Positions 11,623 to 26,104 of a stretch of 64,000 nucleotides of DNA are shown one piece after another; position 1 is the stretch's first letter; every line of letters begins with the position of its first letter. The position numbers and the translations under genes are program-made. Source of the stretch: Atopsyche davidsoni. Taxonomy: Eukaryota > Arthropoda > Insecta > Trichoptera > Hydrobiosidae. The notes under the pieces are model-generated. The model saw nothing but the letters and a program-made list of their open reading frames with translations. It had not been told where the DNA came from and ran no database searches. Where the stretch lies: contig JAILWY010000010.1 in NCBI GenBank assembly GCA_022113835.1, positions 6,969,501 through 7,033,500 of the forward strand, read 5' to 3'.

Positions 11623-14173
11623 AGGAATATACGACTGCCTAATTAAATCCGTTTCTGTCATTTTTAATGCGCATGGCGCTCTTCAATAAAAAGGAAGTCT
11701 ATTTTGTGTTGTCGCTTACATACTCAAAAGATGATATTTCTTATCGAATAGACTGAACATAGTGTCTCATTTAGGTTTCCATGCTAAAATTATTTGTTAT
11801 TGAGTTTTATATTTTCTACCCATATTCAATGAACATGGATTCAGAAGAGGAGGTAATTGCAGATTATCAGATATTTCGAGTAAAAAATCAAAGGTAGTAG
11901 AAAAATAATGCCCCTGTGCAATAAAAATAATAAATGAAGTACAATATATACATCTGCAAACATTACAATGTGCCGCTTCACAGAGACACATTCTTCGAAA
12001 AATGTCGCTGTACAAACTATTAGTAATTCTGAAAATATATGTAAATTAAAATATGTATTTTCTTAAAAAAACTTTGTATTTTTGCAATCGAATCTAAATA
12101 AACTATATTTTAAATGAAACAAAATATATAAACATTTAAATGTAAAATAATTATAACATAGAAAGCCTTCCTTTTAATTTTTATGGAAAAATATTTGATA
12201 TTTTGCCAAGACTAGTAAAAATAATATAAAATAATAAAAATATCTTAATGCTTGTTAATATAATGCAAATGAAAACAACAACTATACGTATTAATAGTAT
12301 AACTTTTATAACATGATATTATTTTGACTACAAAATTAAAATAATTCTTAGATTCATCAACATCAAGCTAAATTTCTCCACTTCTGAATATATACTTCCT
12401 CCAATATGCGATAAGGTAACCTTTTTATCTTTACTTCGTATATTGCATAAAATATTGTGGAGTTAATGAGATCTAAAGGGGAATACAAGCTTGCAAATCG
12501 TTTCAACAGAAATATTTACAATTTAAATTATTCTGCAATCTAAACAAGATATTTGTGGAAACGAATGTTCACAAGGTATGATATTATTTATATGTATATT
12601 ATAATAAAACTCAAGATAATAATAAAACTCAAGATAACAAACAGTAAAATTATTAAAAACATCTTTGATTTCTTCCAGAGAATTATAGACTATGGTTTGG
12701 AATGCTTTATTAATTGACATTGTATTATATTTTAGTGAAGCTGAGATTATATTTTAGTGAAGAAATAGATAAAAATTATTAGAACAAAAATTAATATGAA
12801 TAGTAAAACACTGTATGAGCAGGTACTATAGAAAACCGAAATTTCAATACAATATAATTTCTGATGCGTTCTGGCGATACCTTCATTAGGCCAAATAAAA
12901 TTGATGTCACACGTTTGGAAACGTTATGTCGTTATTTATTTCGTATACTCCATGTCCTAATATCTCTGTTTACATTTATGATTTTAATATTGTGTGTTTC
13001 TGGGGTTTATAAATACTTTTGAAAAGTGAATTTAATAAAGGAGCGATGTAAAAAATGTTGTTGAGAAATTTATCTGGCTTTGTGTGAAGGGAGATTTGTA
13101 TTGTAAAATTACATAAAACACGTACAATACAAAGACATTCTGTCTTTATTTATAAAACATAACATTTTGGATCCGTCATTTTTATAATAAATACGTGCAA
13201 CGTATTTTTAAGTATTCATTCATATTAAAAAGTATATAAATAAAGAAGTATCAACATGGTTTTAAAGCAGCGCACAGATATTCAAACAGGCACTAAGATT
13301 CATATATTGGTAAGATGTTGAACTCATAACTCATAAAAGCGCACTTGTAGGTACTTTCGAGATTTAAGACGCTATCCCTAAGATGATCCGTATCGATCCT
13401 GCAGACCAGATGTCTCCCGGTCAAGTACGGCGGAGAGGAGATTTTCTACCTACCTGAAACGAAAACAGGTGATGGTAATATTTTAGGAGATTCAAATATT
13501 ACGTTACACACCTTAAGTTTAAAAATCCTATATATATATATACATAGTGTGTATAATTCGAACCTGACAGGATCATATGCCAATCTCGAAACGTGATGAA
13601 AGCGAATTCCAAAAAGACTGTAAAATGACTTACGGTGCCAGGTATCCATAACCAGTGCTAACAATGCAAGTAAAAAAAAATATATAGCGATGCTTGTGAA
13701 AAATTAAACCTTAATATAATTGTTCTCATATGCGGTAACCTGACTCCGTAATGGGGGTCCTTTGATCGTCTAATGAGAACAAGCTGCTCGAATAACTACA
13801 TTTGATAAAATAAATTGCGATCTGCTGAGTCGACTCGCATTGAAACAGCGATAGCAAATAATTAATCCGTAACATTCTTCGTACTCGGCGGGAAAATATT
13901 ACAATGCATTTTTACACGCTTGTCATTTAATATTTATACGTGAACTATTAAATGACCTTACAATGCAAAATTTAAAGCACAAACAGAAATACATAATACT
14001 ATATTTAAAAGAATACAGTTGAAATAATCCACCGACAACAGCTGCACAAGCCCATAACTAGCGCACGTCTAAGTGGAATTTGAGTTCATTGTGCATTAGA
14101 ATTTATGTTAAAATAGAGTAATTATTCCGAATTCCGAATCTCAATATTTTTTTTGCATCGTATAGTGAGGGAC

Positions 14174-14193
14174 TGTCCTGTCCTGTCCTGTCC
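14174..14193 (+). repeat. TGTCC pentamer x4
   Basis: Four perfect TGTCC units, with further TGTCC and AGGACA motifs in the next 35 bases that could fold back on them. Confidence 0.9.
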
Positions 14194-16264
14194 ACGAGGG
14201 CTTGTCCTGTTGCTGAATCAGGACACGCCACTGATCGTATGAAAAATGTGCATATCATTATTATAGTAGAATGGTAAATAGAATACGTAAGGATGGCCTG
14301 AGAAGTAGTTTTTAATGCCAGATCTAATACAACGAAGGCATTTTTACAGAGCTTTACACAATTTAAGCAAAAAATAAACTTTAAAATTCAATTATATTTA
14401 TCAAACACATGTGTAATTTATAGGATAGTGTGCGAAGGTACATGTGGTGGGATATCTTTTATTTGAAAGATTAATGGTTTAATTTAAAAACGTGCTGGTA
14501 TTTTTAAATGGAGTCTGCAGTGCAATTGTTACTGCACAATGTCAATTAGGTAAGTCACATGACAATTTGAAAATTATGCATCATATTTAAACCACGCATA
14601 ATTGATGACACGTTATATTTTTTACTGAAAACACCTAGGGCAATAAAACATGAAGATTTAAAGTTTTATGTTGGTTGTAAAAGGTACCTATATGTTAAAA
14701 TATTTTCAAAACTCAATATATCCTTAAGCGTCGGTTTTTCATCTCGCTTCACCAAGATTTACTACCGTCACGCACCCATTGGTTCAAGACAATGGAGTAG
14801 GTATATTCTGCATGCACTAAATAAAACTGCATGTCTAGGTTAAACGTTCATTGTATGCAACCGATATCTACAGCTTCATACAATATGATCTTTATCAACA
14901 TCTAATATAATATTATGGTACGTTAACATTATAACAGAAAATGTTGATATTAAATGGCAAGTCTGCTGAATATTCTAAAGGGGGTTGCATTTCGCGAACC
15001 CCACCTATTATTCTACGATATTACCTTTACGTTCTTCTTGAGGAGCCTTACTTAAATTTGACTTGCGTGGTAACTGATTTTAAAATCTTTTTAATGGGTC
15101 TTTTTGTAATTTAAATCTGAAAAGATTCATGACGGTTGAGGAGTTTATTTGATATATATATGGGGGAAAAGATAAATGGAAACTCAAATTAATATACCAC
15201 CATAAAAACAATTCAATAAGTTTGATTAAAAAGCAACTTTAAAAAAGAATTCTTATTGATTGTTATCAACGCAAATAAGATGCAAATTAAATTTCATTTC
15301 TTGTAATATTGAAAACAAGCCGTTGTTGGCTATAGCTAAAGTTTATTTAATTAATAAAGCAAATTAAATTATTAATGTTTTCATATCGATTAACCGCATT
15401 AAATTTGTAACCCAATCTTGCATTAGTGTACGTTTAATAAATTTTAAATTATTATCTGTTTTTCTAAGTCCGAAAGATAAGTCAATTTTCAAAACAAATT
15501 CAATAGATAGTAAGAGAATGTAAACAAATTATGGAGAGGTTAGTGAAGTAGTGATGGCTGATTGATAAAAAGTAACTTTCCGGCTATAATCATATCTCAA
15601 ATGTTCAGATATATTGATAATATATTGAGTGAAATCAGGGAAAATAAACACCTCGCTATTTTAATTAACGATTAAATTATCAGCTTCGAATCTAAAATAT
15701 GCTTTAGAAAACACAACCCTTCTTGATATATCAACAGTAAGGATGTTTTAATATGATACAGGGATGTATAATTTATTATATTAATTAGTAGTTATTGCTG
15801 TAGCTGTCTTTATAAATGTGGATACAACTCTTTTTTTACAGAATTATTTTTTACGTATATTTTATACGAAGCCCTAATTGTGGAAAACAAATAATTTGAT
15901 TGTAATTGATTAAAAAACCATTAATTTCCCACACTCAAAAAAAAAAATTATAAATTTCAAAGAAATAGGGAAGCAATAAAAAGGTTAATTAATATAGACT
16001 AATAATTCGAAGAAAAGAATACTATTTATCTAAAATAAAAATACGCATTTTGCTACTAACAATCAGCAAAGAAATAATGTAAAGATAAATAAAAACTCTA
16101 AAAATAAACTAGTATTGAAACATATCTTACGCATGTCGTTCGAATTATAAAAGATAAATCCACAGATATCTTGCTGACATAGATACGTTTACACAACACA
16201 AAATCATAATAAGGCGCTGACCTACTTTTTTTATTTAATATATTACACATCACAAACTATACTC

Positions 16265-16400
16265 ACAAGCGGCGCTCACCCACACAGGCCCGGGCCCGCG
16301 TTGACTCACACGCGGCTCACCGCGCCCGGCGAAGTGGGCCGTGCGCCCCCGGCCCCAGGGGCCACACTTGCCTGCGCGCCCGCCCCGAGTGCCATCCTTG
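16265..16400. promoter_or_regulatory. Isolated CpG-rich island
   Basis: About 135 bp of CpG-rich sequence with sharp AT-rich edges. It has several minus-strand GTGAG donor-like matches but no open frame of note. Confidence 0.3.
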
Positions 16401-19109
16401 TGGAGGTGATTCAGGTGGCCGATTGGTAGTGAATGATTTACATCAAAATCAAACTAATAATAAACATACTAAAAACAATACTACTTTTCCTTACAAACCA
16501 GAGTATTATATTAAAAAAAAAAAAAACACACACTATTTTATTTAAATATATTTTGTGCTTGTATTGTGGTTCTGCGCTGTCGTACTGCAATTGAAATTTT
16601 TATGAAAATTAAATGCAGAAAATAAAAATATATATATAACTGTTCAATTTTGTAGTGGAGTTAATATAAGCGTAATTTTTTTCAGCGAAAAAAATAAGCA
16701 ATTATTACATGAAAGAAAAGTTGGATTGAAAACAAGTCCTTGGGAACGAATGAGTTCTATTTTCCAGAAAATTATTTCTGTACTGATAGAAGAAGTTTTT
16801 TTAGGTCATTTGATTAACATGAAAAATAGCACTACTTTGTGCATATAAAGTGATGGGCATTATTACAACGTAGTTTCTATTGTAATTTAGATTATTCACA
16901 CATTGTGTCTAACATTCAGCGAAGTTTGAGATCCTCCTGCGCTTCAAATTGATATATCATTAAAATTATAAAGCGGTTTTATATTTATTTTAGATATTAC
17001 ACCGGAGCAGTAAACAAGGGTTTTTGCACATATCAATGCAATTTATCTCAACATATTCATCATCGGCAGAACAAAATCGACAGCGGTTACTGTTCGTTAA
17101 ACAGGCGTTTAATAAAACAACGTTTCTGCATTCGCCAGTTGTTAAGGTTGGGATTTTGAGCATAAAAACAGCGCATTAACAATGATGCCATGTTGCAACT
17201 GTGAGATAAAATATTTTTTTATTGTGAAACTTTCAATTTAACAATGTACATGAAAATGGAAGCCTGCGTCAGGTGTACACCTGACTGCCGAGAAAATTGA
17301 GTACGCCTGACGCAGAATTCAGAAATAATAAGCTTTTAAACCATTCTTTGTAAATTTTTCGATAGCAAAAATAAGAGTAGGTAGGTGGCAGTACTTATAT
17401 ACAAACCTATAAGTCCGGTTAGTTATACCAAAATTACGATATGCAAGTACAATTTATTTCATACCACTTACTTTATATTCAATTAAAATTACCGCTCTAG
17501 GTAGAAACGTTGTTTAATGAAACTTAATATCAAAGGTCGCAATGTTTCAAAAGTAAACCCGTCTCTCTTATACGTTAAAGCTTATTTTGGGCTCATTTTT
17601 TTCTCGCTCGCACTTACATATTTAATCAGATATATGTTGCTTATTGTAGGTATATATTTTTAATAATAATTTTCAAATTATTAGTACGATATTTAAATGT
17701 GTAAGTAATAAGCCTAGAATATCGGATCGTCGACGTGATTGATTTCAAAAACATTTTGATTAGGTTTTTGGTACAATATAAGCTTTTAAAATGCAGGATT
17801 TTATCTATCGTGCCACCTGGTTATGCTGCTCGTGGTCCGTTTTTCCTATTTATTTGGGCGCTTTAACAGCGAGTATTAAATGGAGTAAATAAAATAACAT
17901 CTTACTTTATACCACGCCCATTTATCCATCAAAGAATATATGTGATGCGACACGGTACATTTCACCATTAAAATTTTAGTGTAAATGTGAATGACAGTAA
18001 TGCCTCTGTGTTATGTGGCAGAGAATAAGTAAATCCAGTGTTTAAATTGGCCCGCATAATATTCATACTCATACAATACTAATTTTAACTAGTGCGTTAA
18101 GAAGAAAACTTAGAAAAGTTGAAGTTGTAAAAATATTCTTTATCATTTCTATGTAACATAATGGTTTGCAATTTTAAGCGTTTGTGTCTTTTCAACGCGT
18201 AAAGGTTTACGCCAGTGCTATTCGCTATTTTTGATGAGGTGGTTTCCATTACACATTTATTGTTTTTTTATGAGCTGGTAAGTTTAATAATGTATTCTTG
18301 CAAGTTTTTACGATTGTTTTGATGGGATTTTACTTGGAGTATTGTCTATTTTCTTGAATGCGTTTAGAGCACTGTCGCAAAGACCTGCGTTTACACTTTG
18401 GTAAAAATAAAATAAAATACAATTTTACGCGTCGTTGTTTTTGGAATACTGCCCTATTCAATAAATACTAATTTATATGCTAACCTCGTGGTTTTACCGA
18501 TAAACGTCTTTTTTAATATATATTTTTTAAATTGATGATTCCAGAGAATCAGCTAAGCTATGGATCAACCTCAAAAAAACCTCATATCAAATAAACGTAT
18601 CCTACTTATAAATTCCGTATTAACTTTCAGAATAAAATAATAATAAAAACGAATTCAAACATTTTTATCAAGAAATGCCCAGTCATATTACATATTATCT
18701 ATTAATGTGTCATACGGAATTTTCGAATGATAAATAATATTATTCTAAGAAGAATTACAACAAACTATCGCCGCACATTTACGCAGATCTCACATTGATA
18801 TGGATTAGAATCATTGAGTGACGGGAGGATAACACCATCTCGGGAGGATGACCCGCGGGTTAGATAACAGCAAAAATATATATGTATATTGTTGAAAATA
18901 AGTTATTAAAATTTTTAAGCAGAAGATATTTATATTTAGGAGACCTTTTTAGGTTAGAAGCAGAAATTTATGACAAGGTGACCACACTACCTGCAGATCG
19001 TACGAGCATAATTTTTACGATCCATGGCGGTTGCTCTTTTTTCTGGTATTTTCTGGAAACCAAAAGCGCCACAAAACTCTTGCTTTTATTGTAAACGAGA
19101 GTTTATCGC
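16401..19109. other. AT-rich non-coding stretch
   Basis: Nothing recognised except the inverted repeat at 17264-17315. Confidence 0.5.
17264..17315. repeat. Strong inverted repeat containing a palindromic double E-box
   Basis: CTGCGTCAGGTGTAC (17264-17278) pairs with GTACGCCTGACGCAG (17301-17315), 15 bp with a single G-U wobble and a 22-nt loop. Overlapping the left arm is a perfect 14-bp palindrome, CAGGTGTACACCTG (17270-17283), made of two E-boxes (CAGGTG/CACCTG). The two folds exclude each other. Confidence 0.85.
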
Positions 19110-19205
19110 AAGAGCAGTGCGTGCATTGCTTCTCTAGCCCCCGCGGGCGTCGCGTTGCGGTTGCGCCGCCTGGGTTTTTCCGGCGGGATGTAAGGAATCG
19201 GTCGG
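19110..19205 (+). promoter_or_regulatory. GC-rich segment ending at splice donor (possible first exon)
   Basis: CpG-rich sequence ends at GTCGG|GTGAGT (intron from 19206). GC-rich DNA recurs at 19270-19390. No recognisable protein is encoded, so a 5' untranslated or non-coding exon is the simplest reading if it is functional. Confidence 0.28.
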
Positions 19206-20069
19206 GTGAGTATGGTGCCGTATGGTGGGTGATTGGCGATTGTATTTTTTAGTTGTTAATAATGTACCTGCCGGTGAGCTGGCTTGGCCTACTGACACAC
19301 TGACCCACTGACAGTGGCACTGCTTTCGGTTTCAGATTATTATCGAATGGACAGGGTCGCCCGCTCTCGGGCACCGGGTGCCCGCAAACGAACTGCTTCT
19401 TACTGAATACGTACACCAAGTATTTGATTACACTTTGCAGTAGAAATAAACGACAAAAAACTTAAGAAATAAATCCAATTTTACAGTTAGTTGTGAAATG
19501 CTTTCATTCAGAGAATTTGACTTCAATAATATTGGTATTTGGTTGTATTAGGGTATAAGACCTAATTTTCAGTGTTATTTTATAAAAGCAAACAACTAAC
19601 CACCATTTTTTAAAGTATTATCAAATATACTGTTACTTATTTATAAATATAATTTACTAAAAAATGTTTAAAAATAAATACTGATGCAACACATTTTCAA
19701 TTAGTCTTGAAGAAAAATGATCGGTTTAATGTTTTTAAAATGTTTACGCACAATTTATAAACATGAAAAAGAGTAAATAATAATAGTAAAAGGTGTTTTA
19801 CAAAACCAATGCAAACCGGACTGATGGAACCACTTGTTACTTTCATACATATAGAAGAAGGTCGAATAATGAAACCGAACGATGGGGCTGGAGGCAATAT
19901 GCTTACAAAGTTGAAAACGTTGGGGTTGAACCACAAAACGATGGAACTCAAGCATGACTGCATCAGTTAATCTGATATTTGAAGTTGCTCTTCGAGAGTG
20001 TAGTTGGCAAGTTGCAGATATTCGTTATCCATCGTAAAAACGAGAGAAATGGAACACACTTAAGTTTAT

Positions 20070-20310
20070 TCAGTGTATCGGGCGAGCTCGCGTCGCCGAG
20101 GTGGGTCATGGGAATCCAGTATTATAACTTATTAAGAACACACATTGCCGCAGAGCCACCGGCTCGCGGGACGTACCTGCCCGAAGCCGCGTGGCCGGTA
20201 CTATTTTTAGCATCTTTTCACAATAAGAAGCGAATTCGCGATAACGTCAGGCCACGTGACGTTGGCTTAAACGTTACTCAATCTCGCTACAGGCAACGTG
20301 AGGGAGACGA
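20070..20310. promoter_or_regulatory. GC-rich element with nested CRE half-sites around an E-box
   Basis: It contains AACGTCA-ggccacg-TGACGTT (20243-20263), with CACGTG (20253-20258) overlapping the right arm. A minus-strand donor match (GGGCAG|GTACGT) lies near 20176. A plus-strand open frame of 121 codons (19979-20344) spans it but has no domain. Confidence 0.35.
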
Positions 20311-23058
20311 GAATAATTTTTTTATGTCTGGATTTACACAATAAACGAAAAATTAGTACTTATAAATATGTATTTATATCTCGCCAATTTCATCTTCATT
20401 TTTGTTGAATAAGCGTTGTAAAAAACTGACTCAATGTAGATATATATATTTGTATGTTTATATATATACACAAATATTATTGAAATTATAAGAGACAAAA
20501 TATTTTTAATCATGGCCCAAAATCTAAAAAATCATAAATTTTTCAATCGAATAGCTTACAAAAAGTAAAGAGCACAAAAAGCCGATAAAACAACGCGCCT
20601 GCAAAAAAACCTCGCTTGCACCATGCAATTTCTTCTCAGCGTTGCCTAACGGCGATCCATGATCTCACCGGAGCCGGCGGGTCTTACGCGAGAAAGAAAG
20701 TCGACGTAATATGACAAACGGTGAAGTAATGGCAAACGGTTTCATGATCGAAGAAAACTGGCACGAAAGAAAGCAAAAGTGCGGAGCCGTAGGCGGCGGC
20801 TCTACGCGTTGTTACGCGGTTTTACGATCGCGAAGTCTAACAGTAAAGACGACTTGCGATTTCATGCGACACCAAATGAAATCGAAACTTGCCCGCGGGA
20901 AAGTACCTTGCCTAATCGACAGTGAAAACAAGAGTCGATTAAATCACAAAAAACATAAACAAACCGCATAGTTGAAATAGTTTGGTAGAATTATCTGATT
21001 TTTTTATATTAAGTTTGGAATTGTTTTTAATTAAGGTTTTAAGGAAATATATTATTTAAAAGAAAACAACCAGCAAGGACCTCTTCAGCTTTGTAATGAT
21101 TTTAATGAAGCAGTAGATTTTCAGCGCTGCTGGTAATAACTGGATTTCATCGTTTTCTTGATGATATTGTTCATAATTTCATATTGTGTTGTAATTCAGT
21201 GGCTGAAGTTCTCATGATATTTCTCAATGTGTATCGAGAAGGTGTTCAAGAGTCGATGGAAGGATTTTACTCATAATTACCTAAGCAAAGTCTGTTTTGA
21301 GAATAAATAAATATTGAAAATATTAGTATTAAATGTATAAATATTATTTATATTATAGGGTTCAAAATACAAAGTTAAATGTAATGTATGCCTAGAGCGG
21401 TGCAGACATTTTGATCGCATAAAACAATGTGTTGTGATATACAAGAAAGCAAGGTTTACAGTTTGTTTTATAGAAAATCCTATTTTATGGCTATAGGTCA
21501 ATCAGATCAAAGGCGAGTCGATTGTTTAAACGGAAAGATATAGCATGAGTCCCTATCACGATGCATTTATAACGAGTTGAATAAAACATACCGTCTATAA
21601 GCAGGTAAGGTTACCACACAGAATAGATCGTCAACCCACCTACAATAATTCAGTGCGACCATCTTTTGATTTACAATGTAGTGAGACATTTTAATATTTT
21701 TAGCATTAATTTTATACAAAAATATCTCGACACTTACAATTTAAAGAAAACGCTAGTAAATACTTTTAAAAAGACTATTCCTACACATAAACTATTGCTG
21801 ATAGTGCCAAACATACGCCAAATCATAATTAAGTACGAGTAAAATAAAACAGCAGATAAACACCACGAGGCCGATGCGACTTATCGAGTAGGCACACTCG
21901 GTTGGACAGGCGGCTATCTATATGTGTCATCATTGATAGCATCATCAGTGATAAGGAAAGCCGAACAAACAGCCGTGTGCAGGCTAACCGACGGGCCGGA
22001 GTGCAGAGAGGTGGATGGCTGCGCAGATTCTCCGCGAACGCAACAGGAAGTCAAGAGAAATCGATCAACAAGCGTAGACTACCGCGAATCCTCCGATTCT
22101 AATAGAAACCTACTCTTCATCTACAATGCGCCGATTCAATTGCAAGTCCACTTCTCCACGCACCGCACAGTGCGCATTAATACATGCAAGTAGGTCGAAA
22201 ATTGCAATGTAACAAGCGAGCGACTTTACATCTGCGTTCTCCGAGACGACACCAAAAATAACGACGTAATAGAATTGCCTGAAATAAAGATTTAAATAAA
22301 AGCACCATCGAAACCTTTTAAAAGAAAGGATATCAAATTCAATTATATTTATTTATGTACGTAACATGCAGTATTTCGGGGAAGCTAAAATTATACAATT
22401 GAAATTAAAGGGTGAGAGAAATAAATTTAAAAAAATAACTTTTTTGATTATATTTAAAATGAATACGAAATAATAATTATGTCTAAAAAAAAAACAAACA
22501 TCAAACGACTTCGTGACACATAGAAGGGAATATATACAATAGAAAATATTCATAAATGGTCCCCCTCTGCAACCGGGATTTTCAATTTGAAAAAACAATC
22601 GCCGAAACGAAGAATTGTTTAGATGCGAAGTTATTAATAGGGGAACGATTACATGACAAATAAGACCAGTGGAGACTATTTGAAATTATGTAAACAACAG
22701 AATGAAACCTTGATAAAAATAAGAAATGTATTCAAAAATACAACATTTTTCAATTTTATTTTTGGAAACCCCATTAAGGAAATTACTGAAATATTTTTTT
22801 ATTTAAATAATTGAAAAAAATGTCGTTGGTATTTAAGAAAGGCTGAAACATTATAAGCGCTCATAATATTATAACTTTAACTGTAACTGTTACACGAAAC
22901 ATTTGATTTTTCAAAATTAAATTTTATTGAATCTAAATTATTATCTTTATGATATCATCCTAAATTAAGAATGGGCTAATTTAAGACAAATAAATCCAGT
23001 TAGCACTAACGATTATATACACGCATTATAGCTTTGCTCACCCTAATTTTTTAAAATG

Positions 23059-23083
23059 TATAATACATTGTAAATGTATTATA
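23059..23083. repeat. Perfect 11-bp hairpin with 3-nt loop
   Basis: TATAATACATT-gta-AATGTATTATA. It is AT-rich and may be chance in this composition. Confidence 0.8.
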
Positions 23084-24216
23084 TTTATGTAAAAGAAATA
23101 CATTAAGTTTTCTAAATTGTCAACTATGCCGCTAAATCTCAAATATCGGAGTAAGTGTACAAACCTGGAGTAAGAAACATAGAAGGTACGATTTGTCTGA
23201 AGAATTTCCACGGTGTGACTTTTTTATCTGACAATTGACATTCGATCAGTAGAGAATACGTTGAATACGCAATAGAGAGAAAACCAAGAAAATAATCTGG
23301 AATTTAATACAATTCAGGAACGCTAAGAATTATTATTAATTCCAAATAAACGCTGTTCAATGAGGTATACTGCAAATAACGAGTTTGTACAATTAAAACA
23401 CTGACCCCTGTATCTCTGTGTTGGTCCGATTCTTATTCGCAATGCGATAGTAGAGAAAATAAATGAAATATAATTTTTAACAAATGGTCGCACTTAGTTA
23501 ACATACAGTACGTATGGTTTGCTTAGTTTGGACATTAAATATTGTTGTAAAGAATGCATTTCACAAACAATAAACCGCAAGTGGGAACAGTCTACGATGG
23601 GTAGGTTTTATTGTTGGCCACATGAGCAGAAGGTAAATTAATTTTAATGTATTCACATATTCAGCATACGCATTTGAATAAAAGAAGTCAATCGATTTAC
23701 AGTATCAACAGGTATTCTAGAAGTAGGGTAGCATAATAACAGTGGAAAAAGTAGTGTTAACGTGGAGTGGGTCAAGGTGGACAATTAGCTATTAATAAAA
23801 TATACATTACGATCTAAATAGATTCATTGAAATGTAATGTACTAGAAAAAAACAGAAAATGACTTCCATTTTTTTGAAATTCTCTTAAATTTATACGATT
23901 TCTGTCAAAACATTATTTCGTTTATAAAAATTTGCAAGCCTAAAGCATAATAACTATATTAAAATGTGGTTATCTAATTTATTATAAGCAGTATTGACAT
24001 TTAGTGACTTTAAACAATTATGCTCCCTATGCATATTTAAACATTATAAATATTTTATAATATAGAATACATCTCTTTAAAAGTGATAGAAAAGGATAGA
24101 CCATTTTTTAAAAAATTATGTCGTGGTTTCATTATACAATATTAACCTGCAGTTGCTTTGTAGAATTAATTATCTAGATAATCAGCGTATTCACAAATAA
24201 AGGGTTTTTTTTGTGT

Positions 24217-24219
<3 letters not shown>

Positions 24220-24278
<59 letters not shown>
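24220..24278. repeat. (TA)n microsatellite, 59 bp
   Basis: Uninterrupted alternating TA. It can extrude a cruciform and is likely to vary in length between individuals. Confidence 0.97.
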
Positions 24279-24281
<3 letters not shown>

Positions 24282-24334
24282 AGAATTGATAAATAAACAT
24301 GCACTGTTAAATATACCGATGAAGCATGTTTGAG

Positions 24335-24640
24335 ACCGAACAGAGCGGCCAAAGGGAATTGCGTCGTAAATTTCGTTGTCCACGTGCCTCGGTCAGTTTC
24401 CCAAAAACAAAGACAAGTAGAAAACCGCGGGCCGAAAGAAGAAAAAACCGTCGGTTCTGTATCGGCAGAAGAATTTCCCGAAGCGTTGTGTAATTATTGA
24501 GGTGTTTTGAAATAGCGTTGTGCTCAGCCTTGGCCCGCTTAGGCACCTGCGCCGCGCCTGCACACTCTCGGCCAATGAGACGCCGCGGACGAGTGCCGGC
24601 GCCCTGGGAGACCTGGCCACCGACAGCCTCCTTGGCAGCC
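24335..24640. promoter_or_regulatory. GC-rich island next to the (TA)n tract
   Basis: CpG-rich patches at 24335-24440 and 24535-24620 lie in AT-rich DNA. Minus-strand open frames here are unrecognised. No transcript start could be assigned. Confidence 0.28.
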
Positions 24641-26104
24641 TAAAAACCTGAGCGATCTTCGATGGAACCCTAAGGAAAGAGCAGCAAGCCCTTATAGTCA
24701 AAATAACGAAGCAATACATATGCACACAATGGAAACAAGTTCATTGCGAAACTGCTATGCAGGCACTCAAAAAGATCAACGAGATTATATTTAGAAAATA
24801 TTATCGTTGAAAATACTCATAGTAATGATAACAGGTGTAATAGGTTCATATCTAATGATTCAAGACTTTGTAAAGCTAAAACAAGAGATTGAGATTTACA
24901 AACAGTAGCAACTTTACTACTGTCAAGTGACATACCGACGTCTTGCGATGATGTACGAAATGAACTTTCACTTACTTCATTTCGCAATCTTTACGTTAAT
25001 CGAGCAAACTGATTGTGCACTATCGAAATGTTGTAAAAATGCATATAGATTATTTTTAAAAACACAAGATTCCTTTAGCCCCGTTTGTATAAATTTATTT
25101 AAATGTATTTTGTTCAGCATTATACTGATCTGGATTATCTTACAGCTTGTATTACTAATACGATGTAATCCTACATTTCAAAGGTAAGAGATCGGCTTAA
25201 AACAAGAAAGACTCTGAATACTATCTGTAAATACAGATTTATTAAATAGTACTGTTTTTATTTATGATATATAAAACGGAACGACTGCTTTTATCAAAAG
25301 GAAGACGCAAGGTAATTTAAAACTATCATAATGCAGGTAAAACCGATTTCATACATTAAATAATATAAAAAGGCATTATAATATGTCGGTTTTGTGAGTT
25401 GTTCAATAGGCCTAAATTGTTTCGAATCGAAGTACGAGGTTCGTATTACCTTGACAGCAAAAGAGGTCTGTACGGGTCTATGGTACAGTGTAGGTAGGTA
25501 CTCACGTATGGCTCATACCTGGCACAACAAATAATGCTGCAACTTAATCAACAAAGAAAAACAGTAAAAAAAACTCTGGTAAACACACAAGATTATAGAT
25601 AAATATAATATTGTTTTAACATGATTCTATCTAGTCGTCTTGTAAGAAAATTAAAATATATAATTGAAATGGCAAAATCATATTATTAAATATGCAGAAC
25701 GTTTTGAATATTGTCTTTTTATTAGATTTTTATTAGATTTTTACGTACTTATCTCTAATCGGGAGCATATTTGTCTTTATAACAGTTTTTTTTATGACGG
25801 GAGTATAAGGTATTAGAAAAAGTAAAATTTTTAATTGGTTAACTTATCAGTTGTCTTACAAAATTTTAATCGCGAATTATATTTGATCTCTTAAAACTTA
25901 AAAAAATGCCAATGATTATAGCATGATTTTTTTAAAAATGGAAAATGGAATGTAAAATTCGAAATTATCCCCCATTATTCGGCAATAGAAAAACGCTTCT
26001 CGTTTTACGACCAAAGACTGACTACTCGAAATTACTGGAAGGAAAATGGTTGATTTTAAAATGCTGGCAAGCAGTGTATTTCTGCGTGGCTGTATGTTCA
26101 TTCA

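Larger units (their letters stand above)
8900..16264. other. AT-rich non-coding stretch
   Basis: It contains the 9.2-kb and 10.7-kb hairpins, a GC-rich patch at 10010-10120, MITE copy 2, two short direct repeats (12600-12640 and 12730-12765) and the TGTCC tract. No recognisable exon. Confidence 0.5.

Noticed and set aside
19979..20344. 121-codon plus-strand open frame
   Set aside because: No domain and no splice signals consistent with it; its 3' part is a GC-rich element with regulatory-looking palindromes.
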